Positions 33,177 to 44,480 of a stretch of 64,000 nt of DNA are shown here, piece by piece. This DNA is from Paralithodes platypus (taxonomy: Eukaryota > Arthropoda > Malacostraca > Decapoda > Lithodidae): assembly GCA_032716605.1 (NCBI GenBank), contig CM064492.1:46407403-46471402 (forward strand), read 5' to 3'. The first letter of the stretch is position 1, and each line of letters opens with the position of its first letter. The notes under the pieces are model-generated. The model saw nothing but the letters and a program-made list of their open reading frames with translations, was not told the DNA's origin and did not search any database. The translations under genes were made by a program, and so were the position numbers.

Positions 33177-34242
33177 CATTTTGCAATGGAATATAAACGG
33201 AAACCAAACTCGCCTCCGTATGGGAGAATTACAATGATTACTTAAATTATATTCACCATTATGCATTTGCCTCGAACATGTAGGCAATTTTGTTGTCCCC
33301 CCCCAGGCATTATACTGTTGCTGCTAGCTCCCCTATAACCCCTTCACATCTCGAACGGCCATCCTTGTGCACTATAAGTGCGTATTTGTTCCTGTCACCC
33401 TTGACCCCAACCCTTTTCAAACAACTGCCGTCTCCATTTCATTACCAAACCTTCCTTGACTGTTTGCTCCTCCTACAATCAACCCTCCTGTCATTACAAT
33501 ACTTCAGACCTTCATCAAATAGTACAACAACTGACCCCACCGTACCTTATTCTGGGCGACTTTAACGCACACTCTCCCTTTTGGGCAACCCAAACACAGA
33601 CATCCAGGCGATAACATTGAAAAATATCTCCTTCATTCTACTCTTTGTTGTCTCAACTTTGACACCCCCACCTACAGATCTGCTACCCACTGTACATTTT
33701 CCGCTGTCGATCTTTCCTTTGCTCGGATGACGCAGCTCCCCTATTTGACTGGTCAGTTTTACAGGATCGCTTCTCCAGCGACCACTACCCTATACTCCTT
33801 AAGTGTTTGTGCCCTGCCTCCCCTCAAATATCGAGTTATAATTTCTCTAAAGCCGATTGGACGTCTTATACGCACTCCTCTGCAGACGTTTCGGACTTCT
33901 CCCCTACCTCTTCCCCTGCACACAATTTTGATTATTTTTCGTCCTTCCTGAACTCCATTGCTCGCACTCATATCCCGCTTACCTCCTCGCTGACGCACCC
34001 TCGCCAGGTCCCTTGGTGGACGCCCACTCTAGCCCAAATGATAAAATTCAAGCATCATGTGGAACGCCTTCTTAAGCGTCTGAGTGTTAGGCAGCGGTGT
34101 TTAAAGACTTTCCCCCCGACTTTTTTCCACTAATCGTTACTTTGACCTTATAACCATCACTATTGAAAAAATTGCCCTTAAAACGTTCTATAACAAGATC
34201 TGTGCAGTTGTCAAACGCAGTATCCTTGACAACAAGATACTT
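33177..34242 (+). pseudogene. I-like element ORF2, endonuclease region
   Basis: It starts ILQWNINGNQTRLRMGEL, typical of the endonuclease N-terminus. Later pieces in different frames show YSGRL (in place of LGDFN-like sequence) and SSDHYPILL (catalytic SDH), then the linker VPWWTPTLAQMIKFKHHVERLLKR. Several stops and shifts disable it. LINE-R interrupts it at NKIL. Confidence 0.75.
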
Positions 34243-37200
34243 CCACATCCACTCCCCCCCCCAAAAACCCATCCACCTCTCCTCCCTAACCCACCTAACC
34301 TCCTCATACCCTCCACATCCTCAACTCAACATACCACACCCCATCCTAATCCATTCCAACCCCCATCTCCTGCTCCCCAATCCCCACCCCCACCTCACCC
34401 ATCCCAACCTCTAACCCCTCCCTCACCCCCACCCCATCCTCGTGCAGCAGCACCCAACATACATCGTGCACATAACATTAACATTCTCCAATTGAACATA
34501 GATGTCATTAACACAAAGAAACACGAACTCTCACACTTCATCAAACAACACAACATACACATTGCCATCTTACAAGAAACAAAACTCTGCACATCACAAA
34601 AAACACCCACATTTCATAATTTCACCACCATCAGACAAGACCGGGCTGTCGGCGGGGGCGGTGGACTCATCACCCTGGTACACAATGAAATATCATACAT
34701 AGTAACCAGTGTACAAACCAAATCCCTCCTCCCCCCAAATGATAACACAACAGAAATACAATCAATTAAAATACGCACTGGCAACAAATCCAACATAACC
34801 ATCATAAACACATACAGTACATCCCTCCCCAAACATCCCCTACAGTACCAAATGAATACAGACCACACCTACAACACATCACAAACACCCCACACATCAT
34901 CCTGGGTGGTGACTTCAACGCCAAGACGTCGGCCTGGTTTGTCGACAACCCCGACACAGACAGAGGGCTGGTACTACAAAACCAAACAGATAACCTCATC
35001 ATCCTTAACGACATCCATCAACATACCCATATTCCTCACCAAGCCCTCTATAACCCATCATCTCCAGACATCACCTTTTGCTCCCCAGAACTCGCCCCCA
35101 CAACATCCTGGAGGGTGGTCAGAACCTTAGGCTCTGACCACCTCCCGATCATTATCACCACCAAAACCAGACTCACCCCAGCTAGCCACAAACACACATA
35201 CACCAATTATAAAAGAGCTAACTGGGAAGCATTTACAAATGAGACAGAACAACACTTCACAACTCTAAACAGTACACCCATCACTAACATCAACAATGCT
35301 GTACACATACTCAATAAAACTATCCAAAATGCTGACAAGAAACACATTCCAAGAGGTAACAGAAAAAGACACAACCCCAACTTCACACCAGAAATTCAAA
35401 ACCTCATCAGACAACGCGACACACTGAAACACTCCCCAGCACCCCACACACAAGACATCACACAACAAATTCAAGCACTCAACACCCAAACTAACAACAA
35501 AATACAAGAACAACAAAAACTAAATTGGAATAACTTCCTACAAACCCCAAAAAACTCTACCAAACACTAAACAGCATCACACTTTCCAACAGCAACACAA
35601 CACAATCACATGCTGCAATCACAACAACAGACTCCTTCATGTAAACAACAAGCAAACACTCTCATCAATCACTTCTCACATGTCAGCCACCTAACACCTC
35701 ACAAAGACGACCGACGTGTCATCCGACGTAAGAGACAATTCCCCACAGACCCTGACTATACACCCTTCACCAATCACCAGACAAAGCATATCATCAACAA
35801 TCTCAAGCACTCACCCGCCTGTGGCCTAGACAACATAAGCAACATACACCTCAGACACCTGGGACCACAAGGCATACAAGCACTCACTAACATATCAAAC
35901 TACAGCTATTCACACAACACAATACCAGACATTTGGAAGCATGGTATCATCATCACATTCCCCAAACCCAACAAAGACCCCACGCTACCCTCCTCGCACC
36001 GCCCCATCACACTCCTTTGCTCCCCCTCCAAAGTCATGGAACGCCTAGTATTACAACTAATTACACCCGACCTACCCATAGCTCCAACACAACATGGCTT
36101 TAGGCCACTGCACTCCACAAACACTCTTCTCACAGACCTTACACAAAGAGCTTTTGACGGCATCAACTCAGCTAGACCACCACACAGATCACTATTAGCC
36201 ACACTCGACATTAGTAAAGCCTTCGATGCCATCCCCCGCCACAACCTAACAAACAAAATCTACAACACAAACATGCACAACAACACAAAACGGTGGCTGG
36301 CCAACTTCCTAGCAGGCAGATGTACACACGTATCTTTTACCGGTCAGTCATCTAAAATCAGAAACTTTCCAAACGGAGTCCCACAAGGATCCGTCCTATC
36401 GCCCGCACTCTTCAATCTGTACATGCACGATATAACTACACCCAATACGCCCCAATCAACTTAGCCTCCTATGCAGATGACATAACACTCACATGCACAC
36501 ACCATGACCCAAGAAGAGCAACAGATCTCCTTCAACCCTATCTCAACACACTACATGGCTGGTGCACTACAAACAGACTTAATCTAGCCCCAGCCAAATC
36601 CACCGCAACCCTGCTCACAAGCTGGACAGGTGAACACGAATACATCCCTCAACTCACCATAAACAACACACCCCTAACACATACACACACACCCAAAATC
36701 CTAGGAGTAACATATGATACTCATATGACATTCAAACAGCACACCACAAACATTAAAAAGAAACTGACACCCAGACTTAACGCCCTCAGGTCACTTGCTC
36801 ACACAAAATTTGGACACAACAAAGAAACTACCACCACAGTATATAAACAATACATAAGATCAGTGATGGAATACGCAAGCCCAGCCTGGGCTTCTAACCT
36901 AGCTGAAACACATCATAAGACCTTACAGACTATTCAAAACAAAGCCCTGAAGATCATTACAGGCTGCACAGCTACTGCACCCACAGATCACCTACATCAA
37001 GAAACCAAAATCCTCAAAGTCAAAGACCATCTGGACATGAGAGGCACTCAATTCCTGGCAGCAGCCTCCACGAACCAAGACCACCCACTAAACTACATGG
37101 CAACACACCCACAGACACCAAGAAATATCAAAACAACACCCAGCACACGGTATCACACACAATTATTGTCCTCTCTCCCTCCCTGCCCACCCCGAACCAA

Positions 37201-37608
37201 CTTCCAGAAGCACATCCATACTCATATCTCTCGCCAATCCATCCACTCACTCACAGACAACACGCAGCTGCATGCACGACCTCCCGAAATCCATCCTTCC
37301 GAATCCTCCCTCCCTCGCGAGGACAGAGTCCACCTGGCCAGGCTGAGATGCGGACACCATCCAGCTCTCCTGAGCTATCAGAAGAGACTGGATGACTCCG
37401 TTGTCGACGCCTGCCCGGGATGTAACACAGCACCCCATACCATTAAACACATCATAGAAGACTGCATTTCACACAACCACTTACGCCAACAACATAATCT
37501 ACACTCAATGAGAGCTCTGTGGGAAAGCCCGATCGTGGCCATGGCCTTCCTCAGGGACTCGGGGCTGTTCGGCCAGGCAGCTTAGGGAACAACAACAACA
37601 ACAACAAC
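34243..37608 (+). mobile_element. LINE-R: LINE with AAC-repeat tail, partner of SINE-R
   Basis: It is flanked by ACAAGATACTT at 34232-34242 and 37610-37620, in the I-like ORF2. It starts in a C-rich, proline-coding segment, encodes endonuclease and RT, and ends TTCGGCCAGGCAGCTTAGGG plus AAC repeats. The stop codon of the ORF lies within this shared 3' end. A truncated, very similar copy is at 59254-60578. Confidence 0.88.
34480..37585 (+). pseudogene. LINE-R ORF2: endonuclease and reverse transcriptase, frameshifted
   Basis: Endonuclease: INILQLNIDVINTKKHEL, ILQETKL, and a frame shift near 34900; the GGDFN-like and GSDHLPIII motifs follow in other frames (35115-35570). RT: SPACGLDNISNIHL, WKHGIIITFPKPNKDP, HRPITLLCSPSKVMERL, QHGFRPLHSTNTLL, LATLDISKAFDAIPRH (motif A) and NGVPQGSVLSPALF. 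One lost base near 36460 puts the YADD box into the next frame. The rest (36725-37585) is open and ends in a Cys/His motif (CPGCNTAPHTIKHIIEDC) and GLFGQAA. Confidence 0.85.
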
Positions 37609-37620
37609 AACAAGATACTT

Positions 37621-40312
37621 TCATGGCGATCATATATCTCGTCCTTCACTTCCCGCACCCCTCTCTCTACTTTATGGAAAAAGTTTCGCAGTATCAACGG
37701 ACGCACTGTACGGCCTCCACTCTCTCCACTCAAAGACCCTGCCTCGGACTCGCTTACACATGACCCCCTTGACATCGCTGCCATACATGCCAAACATTTC
37801 TGTCACGTCAGCTCAGACCAGTCATTGCCTCGTCAATTTCTTCGTTATAAAAGTATGGAGGAATCTCGCCCGCTATCTTTTCATAGCGGGGAAACACATG
37901 TACTGTATATAACACCCCTTTTTCAATTCCGGAATTGCGACACGCGCTCGACCTGTGTACAGACACTACTCCTGGCCCGGATGGATTCTCGTACGCTCTC
38001 ATCCGTCACCTCCATCCACGTGCGCTACAACATCTTTTACAACTGTACAATCAGTTTTGGATAAGTAACTACTTCCCACCGTCTTGGTGGCATGCTTACA
38101 CTATACCCGTACCGAAGCCTGGAAAAGATCATAGTCTTCCCACAAATTACAGACCGATTGTACTTACCTCATGCCTCTGCAAATTAATGGAAAAAATTAT
38201 CAATCCTCGACTTTTACATTACGCTGAGTCACATGCCCTCCTATCCCCATATCAGAATGGTTCCCGCCCTGGCCGTTCTACACTGCACTCACTTATTCGC
38301 CTTGAACACCAAATACGTGATGGGTTCTCCAAGAACCAACCCACAGTGGCAATATTTTTTGACATTGCTAAGGCTTATGACACAACATGGAGACACAGGA
38401 TTTTAAAAAATTTACATGATTCTGGCATGCGGGGTCCTCTTCCCTGCTTTTTACAAAATTTTCTCCCTAACCGTACATTCCAGGTCAAAAATAATGGTCT
38501 CCTATCGGACATTATGTCACAAATTAATGGAATACCACAAGGATGTGCCCTTATCAGCTTACTCTTTATTATGGCGATCAATAGTGTCATACGCAGCCTC
38601 CCACCTGAAATATCGTATAGCTTGTATGTGGACGACTTCGCAATATATTATACTTCTCCCAGTCTGACTCACATATAACTGCGTATCAACATTGCTCTAA
38701 AATCCATCCACTCTTGGGCATCCACTGCTTGTTTTCAATTTTCTGCTGAAAAGACTAACGCTGTTGTATTCTATAGAAATGTTCGACATTTACGTAAACA
38801 GTCCATTACTCTCACCATGGGAAATTCTAATATTCAGATCCTTCCACATACCAGGTTCCTTGGTTTAATCTTTGATACTCACCTCAATTGGAAGAGTCAC
38901 ATTGCCTGCTTAAAGGCACGTTGCCTCCAGAGAATGAATGTTCTGAAAACAGTCGCACGAGTCCATTGGGGCGCAGATCGCGCTACGCTTTTACTGTTCT
39001 ACAGAGCTACCATCCTCTCAGCCCTAGATTGTGGTAGCCCTGTCTATGGCACGGCCTCTGCTTCCACATTAGGAACCCTCGACAGCGTACACCATTGGGC
39101 ATCCGCATTAGCTCGGGGGCATTCCGTTTCTCTCGTGTCTCCAATATCCTATGTGAGGCTGTGACCTTACCTCTAGCCTACCACCGTCGATTAGTCCTCA
39201 TGCGTACGGCTGTTTGCCTCCGTCATGACCCAACTCTACTAGAACTATTCCATTCCATAGATAACTATCGTTCAACCATTCCAGTACCATTCCCAATATT
39301 GTCTCACAAATTGCTCTCCACTTACAGTATCACCGTTCCTCCCATAACTCCCCCTCCTAGTCACATCACTCCGTGGACCCTAAAACACCCTACATTTTGC
39401 TTTCACTTATCGGATCAACTTGATGCCCAAGCCCCATCTCAATGTCGACATCTCGCTTTACAACATCTTGATGATCACATCCCGGCTGTTTTCATTTACA
39501 TCGATGGCTCGAAAACTGCGGATGCCGTGGGTTGCGCTGCAGTCTCAGACCATGGCTTGTATCAAAGTACCTTACACCATCACTCCACAGTTTTCACTGC
39601 TGAATTATGGGCTATTCAAGGTGCTTTAAGCACCATCTCTTCATTGTCGAGGAACTCTCCATGGGTCGTTATCTGTAGTGACTCAAAGAGTGCACTGCAA
39701 GCCTTATGTGTATTTGCCCCCAAGGACCCATTAGTCAAGACTATCATCCACACAATGCACAAATATCAGTGCGCTAATCGTTCCATCACACTCTGCTGGA
39801 TCCCCGCGCATGTAGGAATTCCCGGGAATGAGCGTGCAGACTTCCTCGCTAAGCAAGCGTGTCATGGTACACCCTCTACTACTTTGCTGCGTTCGGAGGA
39901 TATGCTCCCTGTCCTCCGTCGCCATGTTTATGACGCTTGGCGAGTTGAGTGGAGAGCGCAACCATTAACTGGCCACCTTCGCTCCATTAAGGATGACATA
40001 CACTTGTGGCCCTCTTCAATTAATGGTTCACGTGCAGACCAAACCCTATTAACTAGATTACGTTTAGGCCACACACGCCTCACACATGGTTACCTGATGT
40101 CCACCCCTCGTGGTCAACCACCTGAATGCCAACATTGCCATACATCATTGACTGTTTTTCACTTTCTTTGTATTTGTCCCGTCTATGCATCTGAAAGACG
40201 GAGATTCTTGCTGAACACCTCATTACATGGCATCCTCTCTGACTCAGACTCTTTCAATTTCACCCCTATTCGTCACTTCCAGAGAGCGATAAATTTATAC
40301 AATGACATATAA
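37621..40312 (+). pseudogene. I-like element ORF2: reverse transcriptase and RNase H
   Basis: After LINE-R the frame resumes at SWRSYISSFTSRTPLSTLW. RT motifs are TTPGPDGFSYALI, TIPVPKPGKDHSLPTNYRPIVL, IFFDIAKAYDTTW (motif A), INGIPQGCALISLLF and LYVDDFAIYY (catalytic YVDD). The RNase H domain lies at about 39490-39870: FIYIDGSKT (Asp), FTAELWAIQGAL (Glu), VICSDSKSALQAL (Asp) and WIPAHVGIPGNERADFLAK (final Asp). A CCHC-like motif (CQHCHTSLTVFHFLCIC) ends the protein. Stops near 37925, 38676 and 39161 separate the pieces. Confidence 0.88.
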
Positions 40313-40430
40313 CTACTGACATATACGTGACTTTAAACTCTGTACCACCTCCTCCACCACTAGCCTTGAGAGGGCCTAGGCCCAGTGGGCTAGTATAAAA
40401 TAAAAGCATCATCAACGACAACCATATATG
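40313..40430 (+). other. I-like element 3' UTR and tail
   Basis: This short UTR with GTATAAAATAAAAGC and CATCATCAACGACA precedes the target duplication. There is no poly(A). Confidence 0.7.
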
Positions 40431-40441
40431 GAGCCCACACC

Positions 40442-41768
40442 TGGTTCGCATATTCCAGGTGCGGCCTAACCAGCGCTGTACAGTAGGCTCACATATCTCG
40501 ATCAATCTCATCTCGATATTTCGCATCTCGATGCCACCTTCAAGCTCACCCCAATCACAAATCTCGATGAAAAAACGTTAATCTCGATAGCTAATAGCTA
40601 AATATCGATGCTAGATGCTTATATACTAATATAAACAGATTAATCTTGACCAAATCGATGTGTGAACCTCACAGTCATTGTGTTTTGTTCACCTGTATAC
40701 TAATGTACCGCTAGTATCGATCGTCTCAAGCGGTAGTCTAACCTGTCTCTGCCGCTTTCATTTACGTAGTAATATAAATTACTTTACCATGTTTTAATAT
40801 ACATTATTATTTGTATGAGGAAAATCTAATATATAATAATAGTAAAGACAAAAGAAAACTTGATTAAACTTTATACCATGGAAAATTTATTGAAGTCGGT
40901 AGATCTAGCGGCCACTTGGTGTACCAGTCGCACATCCGCCATTCGCTTGAAAACTTGTATTGTGAAGTCGTCTACCTGGACCTTTTTTTATCGCATTCAT
41001 AAAATGCCGGTACTAGTGGTGACAGGGTGAGGGAAGCAATTGCAAGAATTGTTGACGGTTACTGTGCGCCGGGTGCGGAGACGCAGTAACCTAACTGCGT
41101 TCGCCTCGGAACCAACAATCAACCACACAAACCTCTTTATCAATAAATATAAGGTAAAAATAAAACTCTTTCATTATTAATTTTATCTATTTTAACATAT
41201 TATATATATTGCATGTGATTGTGGGGGGCAAATGTGAAAATTGACAGATTTGATGTAGGTTAGTCGGCAAGTGGCTGGAACCGATTGTATTTTTTCCCAT
41301 AAGAAGTTAACTTCGCATCTCGATATTTCGAATCTCGATCAGTATTTGTGGGAACCAATTATGATCGAGATTGGAGATTCCACTGTATAGAGATTCCTAA
41401 AGATTTCTTCATCCAGTGACACAAATGTCCTTATCAGCCCTACAATTGTATTGGCTTTATTTATCTTCTCCGCTAAATGTTTGAGAAATTTAACTTACTG
41501 TATTGTCTATCACTACCCCTATATCCTTTTCTGCACTCACTTCCTCCATTGTTTCATACATACTGTATCCTACCTTGTCTGTCTTGTTTGTCCCAATCCA
41601 CATGTACTTTCATTTTTTTGGATGAAAAGGCATTAACCAATGTTTAGACCATCCCTTCATGCACTCCACATCTCCTTGAAGCAAACCCACGTCTTCCTTA
41701 CTCCTCACTCTTCTATATAGCTTGGTGTCATCTGCATACAAATATATCTCACTCACGCTTGTTCTACT
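40442..41768 (-). mobile_element. LINE-C copy 1 (-), upstream part, split by a TA element
   Basis: On the minus strand 41768-41388 encodes YLYADDTKLYRRV-type RT sequence and its continuation. 40480-40442 continues the same ORF2 (ALVRPHLEYANQVW). The Tigger-like element lies between. Together with 14060-14644 this is one LINE-C copy opened by the I-like element. Confidence 0.83.
40481..41385. mobile_element. TA-flanked DNA transposon (pogo/Tigger-like), 905 bp
   Basis: It is flanked by TA at 40479-40480 and 41386-41387 inside LINE-C. Ends are CAGTAGGCTCACATATCTCG and the complement CAGTGGAATCTCCAATCTCG. The word TCTCGAT recurs at least eight times in the terminal regions (for example 40496, 40509, 40525, 40561, 40583, 41322, 41334). 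No convincing transposase remains. TA duplication and CAG ends fit the Tc1/mariner-pogo group. Confidence 0.78.
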
Positions 41769-41890
41769 GCTGTCTGCAATAAGGAGGAAGCATTCAATCG
41801 GTATCATCACCTTCAAACTCAAGAATCTTGTGCTTTTATGTTTCTGCCTGAAATCAAGCCAAATCTGTTCTTCGACTAGCCAAAAACTCT
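41769..41890 (+). pseudogene. LINE-D linker fragment
   Basis: The frame reads THACSTAVCNKEEAFNRYHHLQTQESC, then decays into QAKSVLRLAKNSF-like sequence. This directly continues the LINE-D endonuclease end (SWF) at 14052. Confidence 0.7.
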
Positions 41891-42303
41891 TTCATATATT
41901 ATAATGTAAAACTTGCAAAATAAACAAACTAAAACTGGGACGACACAAGATAAATGCAAAAGAACTGATCAAAATTGCTATGTGGAAACAACGCTTAATA
42001 AAATAAAGTTTTGAAATAAAAGAACACAATCCACCACATAGGGTGTACACAACTACATGAGCAAGTCAATTTGTTTCCCAAGTAAACTGATCGCACATGT
42101 AACAATGCACCTCGTCATGTTCAAGGAATTAGTCAATTTGGGAAGTCCGGGACGTTCTGGTAAATTTTACTAAATTCTGTATGAATAAGGAAACTACAAT
42201 TTATATCAAATTTTATATCAAGCTAAATTTGCAATTTGGCAAGATATCAACAAAAGTACAAAATACATAATCACTCACTAACGATAGTGCTATCGGGTAG
42301 ATA
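41891..42303 (-). repeat. Dispersed repeat X copy (-) plus flanking sequence
   Basis: 41895-42045 reversed matches 62085-62215 and, less well, 49215-49330 (shared words include TTTCCACATAGC and TTTTGCAA(A/G)TTTTAC). The remaining sequence up to the TA MITE has no recognised feature. Confidence 0.6.
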
Positions 42304-42829
42304 CAGTTGGTCAAAGTTCCAGCTGACCCACCCTCACTCTGGGGCTCGCAGAATTATCTGGCAATACTGGTGTAGGAAGGTGTACAAAGATTGGGATTGG
42401 TAGATCTGATTTCGGCTATATCATTGTTAAAACATATACTAAACAAGGGAAAGTGAGCCTATCTCAAATAAAAATGCATACATCGCTATGTATGATCCCG
42501 AACATTCACCCAAAGTTCGTAGATTTGCTTAAATATTCAAGTTATTATATCCACTGATTGGCAACGCATATAAAACATGCTGGCGGCCACAACATACTTT
42601 ACTCGATTTTATAAGAATACATATTTCTGTTGTATTGGTGGCTGCTTAATGAAGAAGCATTTAGTCTTCACAACATGAACATTACATAGTCTAATTTGCA
42701 GTAATATACAGGACAGACACAGGTAACACATTAATGGCAAGTGGTATCCCTGCACCACTACACCAGTATTGTCAGCTAATTCTGTGAGCCCCAGAGCGAG
42801 GGTGGGTCAGCTGGAACTTTGACCAACTG
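42304..42829. mobile_element. TA-flanked MITE with ~73-bp terminal inverted repeats
   Basis: The ends CAGTTGGTCAAAGTTCCAGC and its complement extend as imperfect inverted repeats over 42304-42374 and 42761-42829. TA flanks both sides. It has no ORF. Tc1/mariner-type MITE by target and end structure. Confidence 0.85.
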
Positions 42830-42931
42830 TACCTGTAAGCATACCATACTTCAAGTGACCCCTAACAATTACTACCCTACTAATAACCTACATTTATTGT
42901 ACAAATAAACTAAGGAAATCGCAAAAGCAAG
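42830..42931 (+). other. Short segment between MITE and LINE-D RT
   Basis: AT-rich, no feature recognised. It is probably part of the same insertion as repeat X. Confidence 0.4.
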
Positions 42932-43430
42932 CATATTCTGAACTTTCCATCTCTAGCTCTTCCCAACCTTTTTGGCATCTAGCCAAAAACCTCTCCAACA
43001 ATTTTACTTCCTCATCTTTCTGGATGATTCTGGTGCTATTCCTCCCTCTCCACCCCCTCTCACCTACTTATGCCTAATATCATTATCTCTTCTAAGGATG
43101 TACTTTCTGCCCTCTCTGGGCTTAATACAAAGAAGGCGTACGGACCGAATGGTGTTCCTCCTGTTGCACTCAAAAACTGTTCTTTCGTGCTGACTCCCTG
43201 CCTAGGCAATCTCTTTAGGGTCTGTCTTTCCTCTAACGTCTTGCCTTCTTGCTGGAAGTTTGCTCTCATTCAACTTGTCCCACAGAAGGATGACCGCTCT
43301 CAACCCTCCAACTATCGTCCAATTGTTCTCATTTCTTGCATCTCCAAAGTTTTTAAAATTATTCTTAATTCAAAATTTCTCAAGTATTTATCTTCCAATA
43401 ATCTACTTTCAGATCGCTAATGTGGTTTCC
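42932..43430 (+). pseudogene. LINE-D reverse transcriptase, finger region
   Basis: The frame begins SSSSQPFWHLAKNLSNNF, then after a shift ISSKDVLSALSGLNTKKAYGPNG, FALIQLVPQKDDRSQPSNYRPIVL and KFLKYLSSNNLLSDR. It ends at CGFL, where TTAA (43431-43434) was used as a target. Confidence 0.8.
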
Positions 43431-44077
43431 TTAACCTCTCGGCTGCGCATGGGGGGTATGAGACACCACACCCCTGTGCGCACGTATTTGAGCTTTTCCC
43501 ATCACTAACATCGTTATTTTACCATAAATATCGTTAATACTTATTCATATGCGCCTATTTTACCATTAATATGAAGATATTAACCAGTTACAACAATAAA
43601 ACAAGTGGAAACAGCGTTTGGATGGTCAAAATCGGCGATAGAGGCCGGGAGTTACATAACATATGGCTGAGGCAGCCTGCCAGCCAGCCAGCCTGCCAGA
43701 CGGCTGGAGAGACACTGTTGCGCAATACTCTCTCTCTCGCTCTTTCCCACGCTTGGTAACACTGATGACAACGCCCTGCTTGCAACTCGCTAATGTTAGC
43801 ACGAAAATAGACCACAGAATAAGGGAATAACAGGGAAAATAGGTGATAATTGAAGGAGGGGGGGAAGGAGGGGATGTGGAGGAGTGATATTTGGCATGGC
43901 CCAGGGGCAAAAAAAAAAAAAAAAATTCAAGTTTTTTTTGGGGTGTTTTAACCCTTTACTCATAGAAATACTTATATTATCAATTTTTTGACCCTAGACC
44001 ATGAAAGTAGACAATTTTCTAAGACATATTTACTTTTGAATTTTTTTTTATTTTGAGGTTGCAAATTGAAATTTGTG

Positions 44078-44099
44078 AAGTGACTATATATGGTCACTT
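44078..44099. repeat. piggyBac palindromic module 1 (left end)
   Basis: A near-perfect dyad around CTATATATGG followed by CACTTGCCGGTCTATGG. Reversed, it reads GACCGGC + palindrome, the same order as the other three modules at 46824-46902 and 47253-47287. Confidence 0.75.
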
Positions 44100-44480
44100 G
44101 CCGGTCTATGGTCATGAAATTTCAGAAAGTTACAATATTGAAAACAATAAATATGGATAAATAAACACTCTACATGACAGTAAAATCATTGTTTTATTTA
44201 AAAAACTTATCAAAAATATATTAGAATAAAAATACCTTACATTATAGTTGTTTGTTGACCAAGTCCTTTTGTACCCGGATTTCCCACCTCTTTTCAACAT
44301 TCCTTGCCTTTTGAACCTAGGCAACAGGTGTGTGGTAGTCCTTGAAGCAGTTCCTGTCGGCGTTGAGGCACAGGTGTACCTTGCACACCTGGCAGAGCAC
44401 ATTAGACCGGATTATATTACCTTTCCGGCTACGGTGCTTGCAGGTCTGCCGGGTGACATACAGTGGGACGTGGAAGAGGG

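Larger units (their letters stand above)
14645..40430 (+). mobile_element. I-like LINE (two ORFs, RNase H) holding DIRS-2 and LINE-R
   Basis: It is flanked by the 11-bp duplication ACCATATATGG at 14634-14644 and 40431-40441, which lies inside LINE-C. Parts belonging to the element itself are 14645-16694, 32535-34242 and 37621-40430, about 6.6 kb in all. ORF1 has zinc knuckles. ORF2 has endonuclease, RT and a terminal RNase H, the arrangement of the I clade. The first base is the A of the ORF1 ATG, so the 5' UTR is missing or extremely short. Confidence 0.85.

Noticed and set aside
14634..40441. CCATATATGG as a shared preferred target between the I-like LINE and the piggyBac palindromes
   Set aside because: In LINE-C the word is simply part of the ORF2 codons; a single insertion gives no support for preference.
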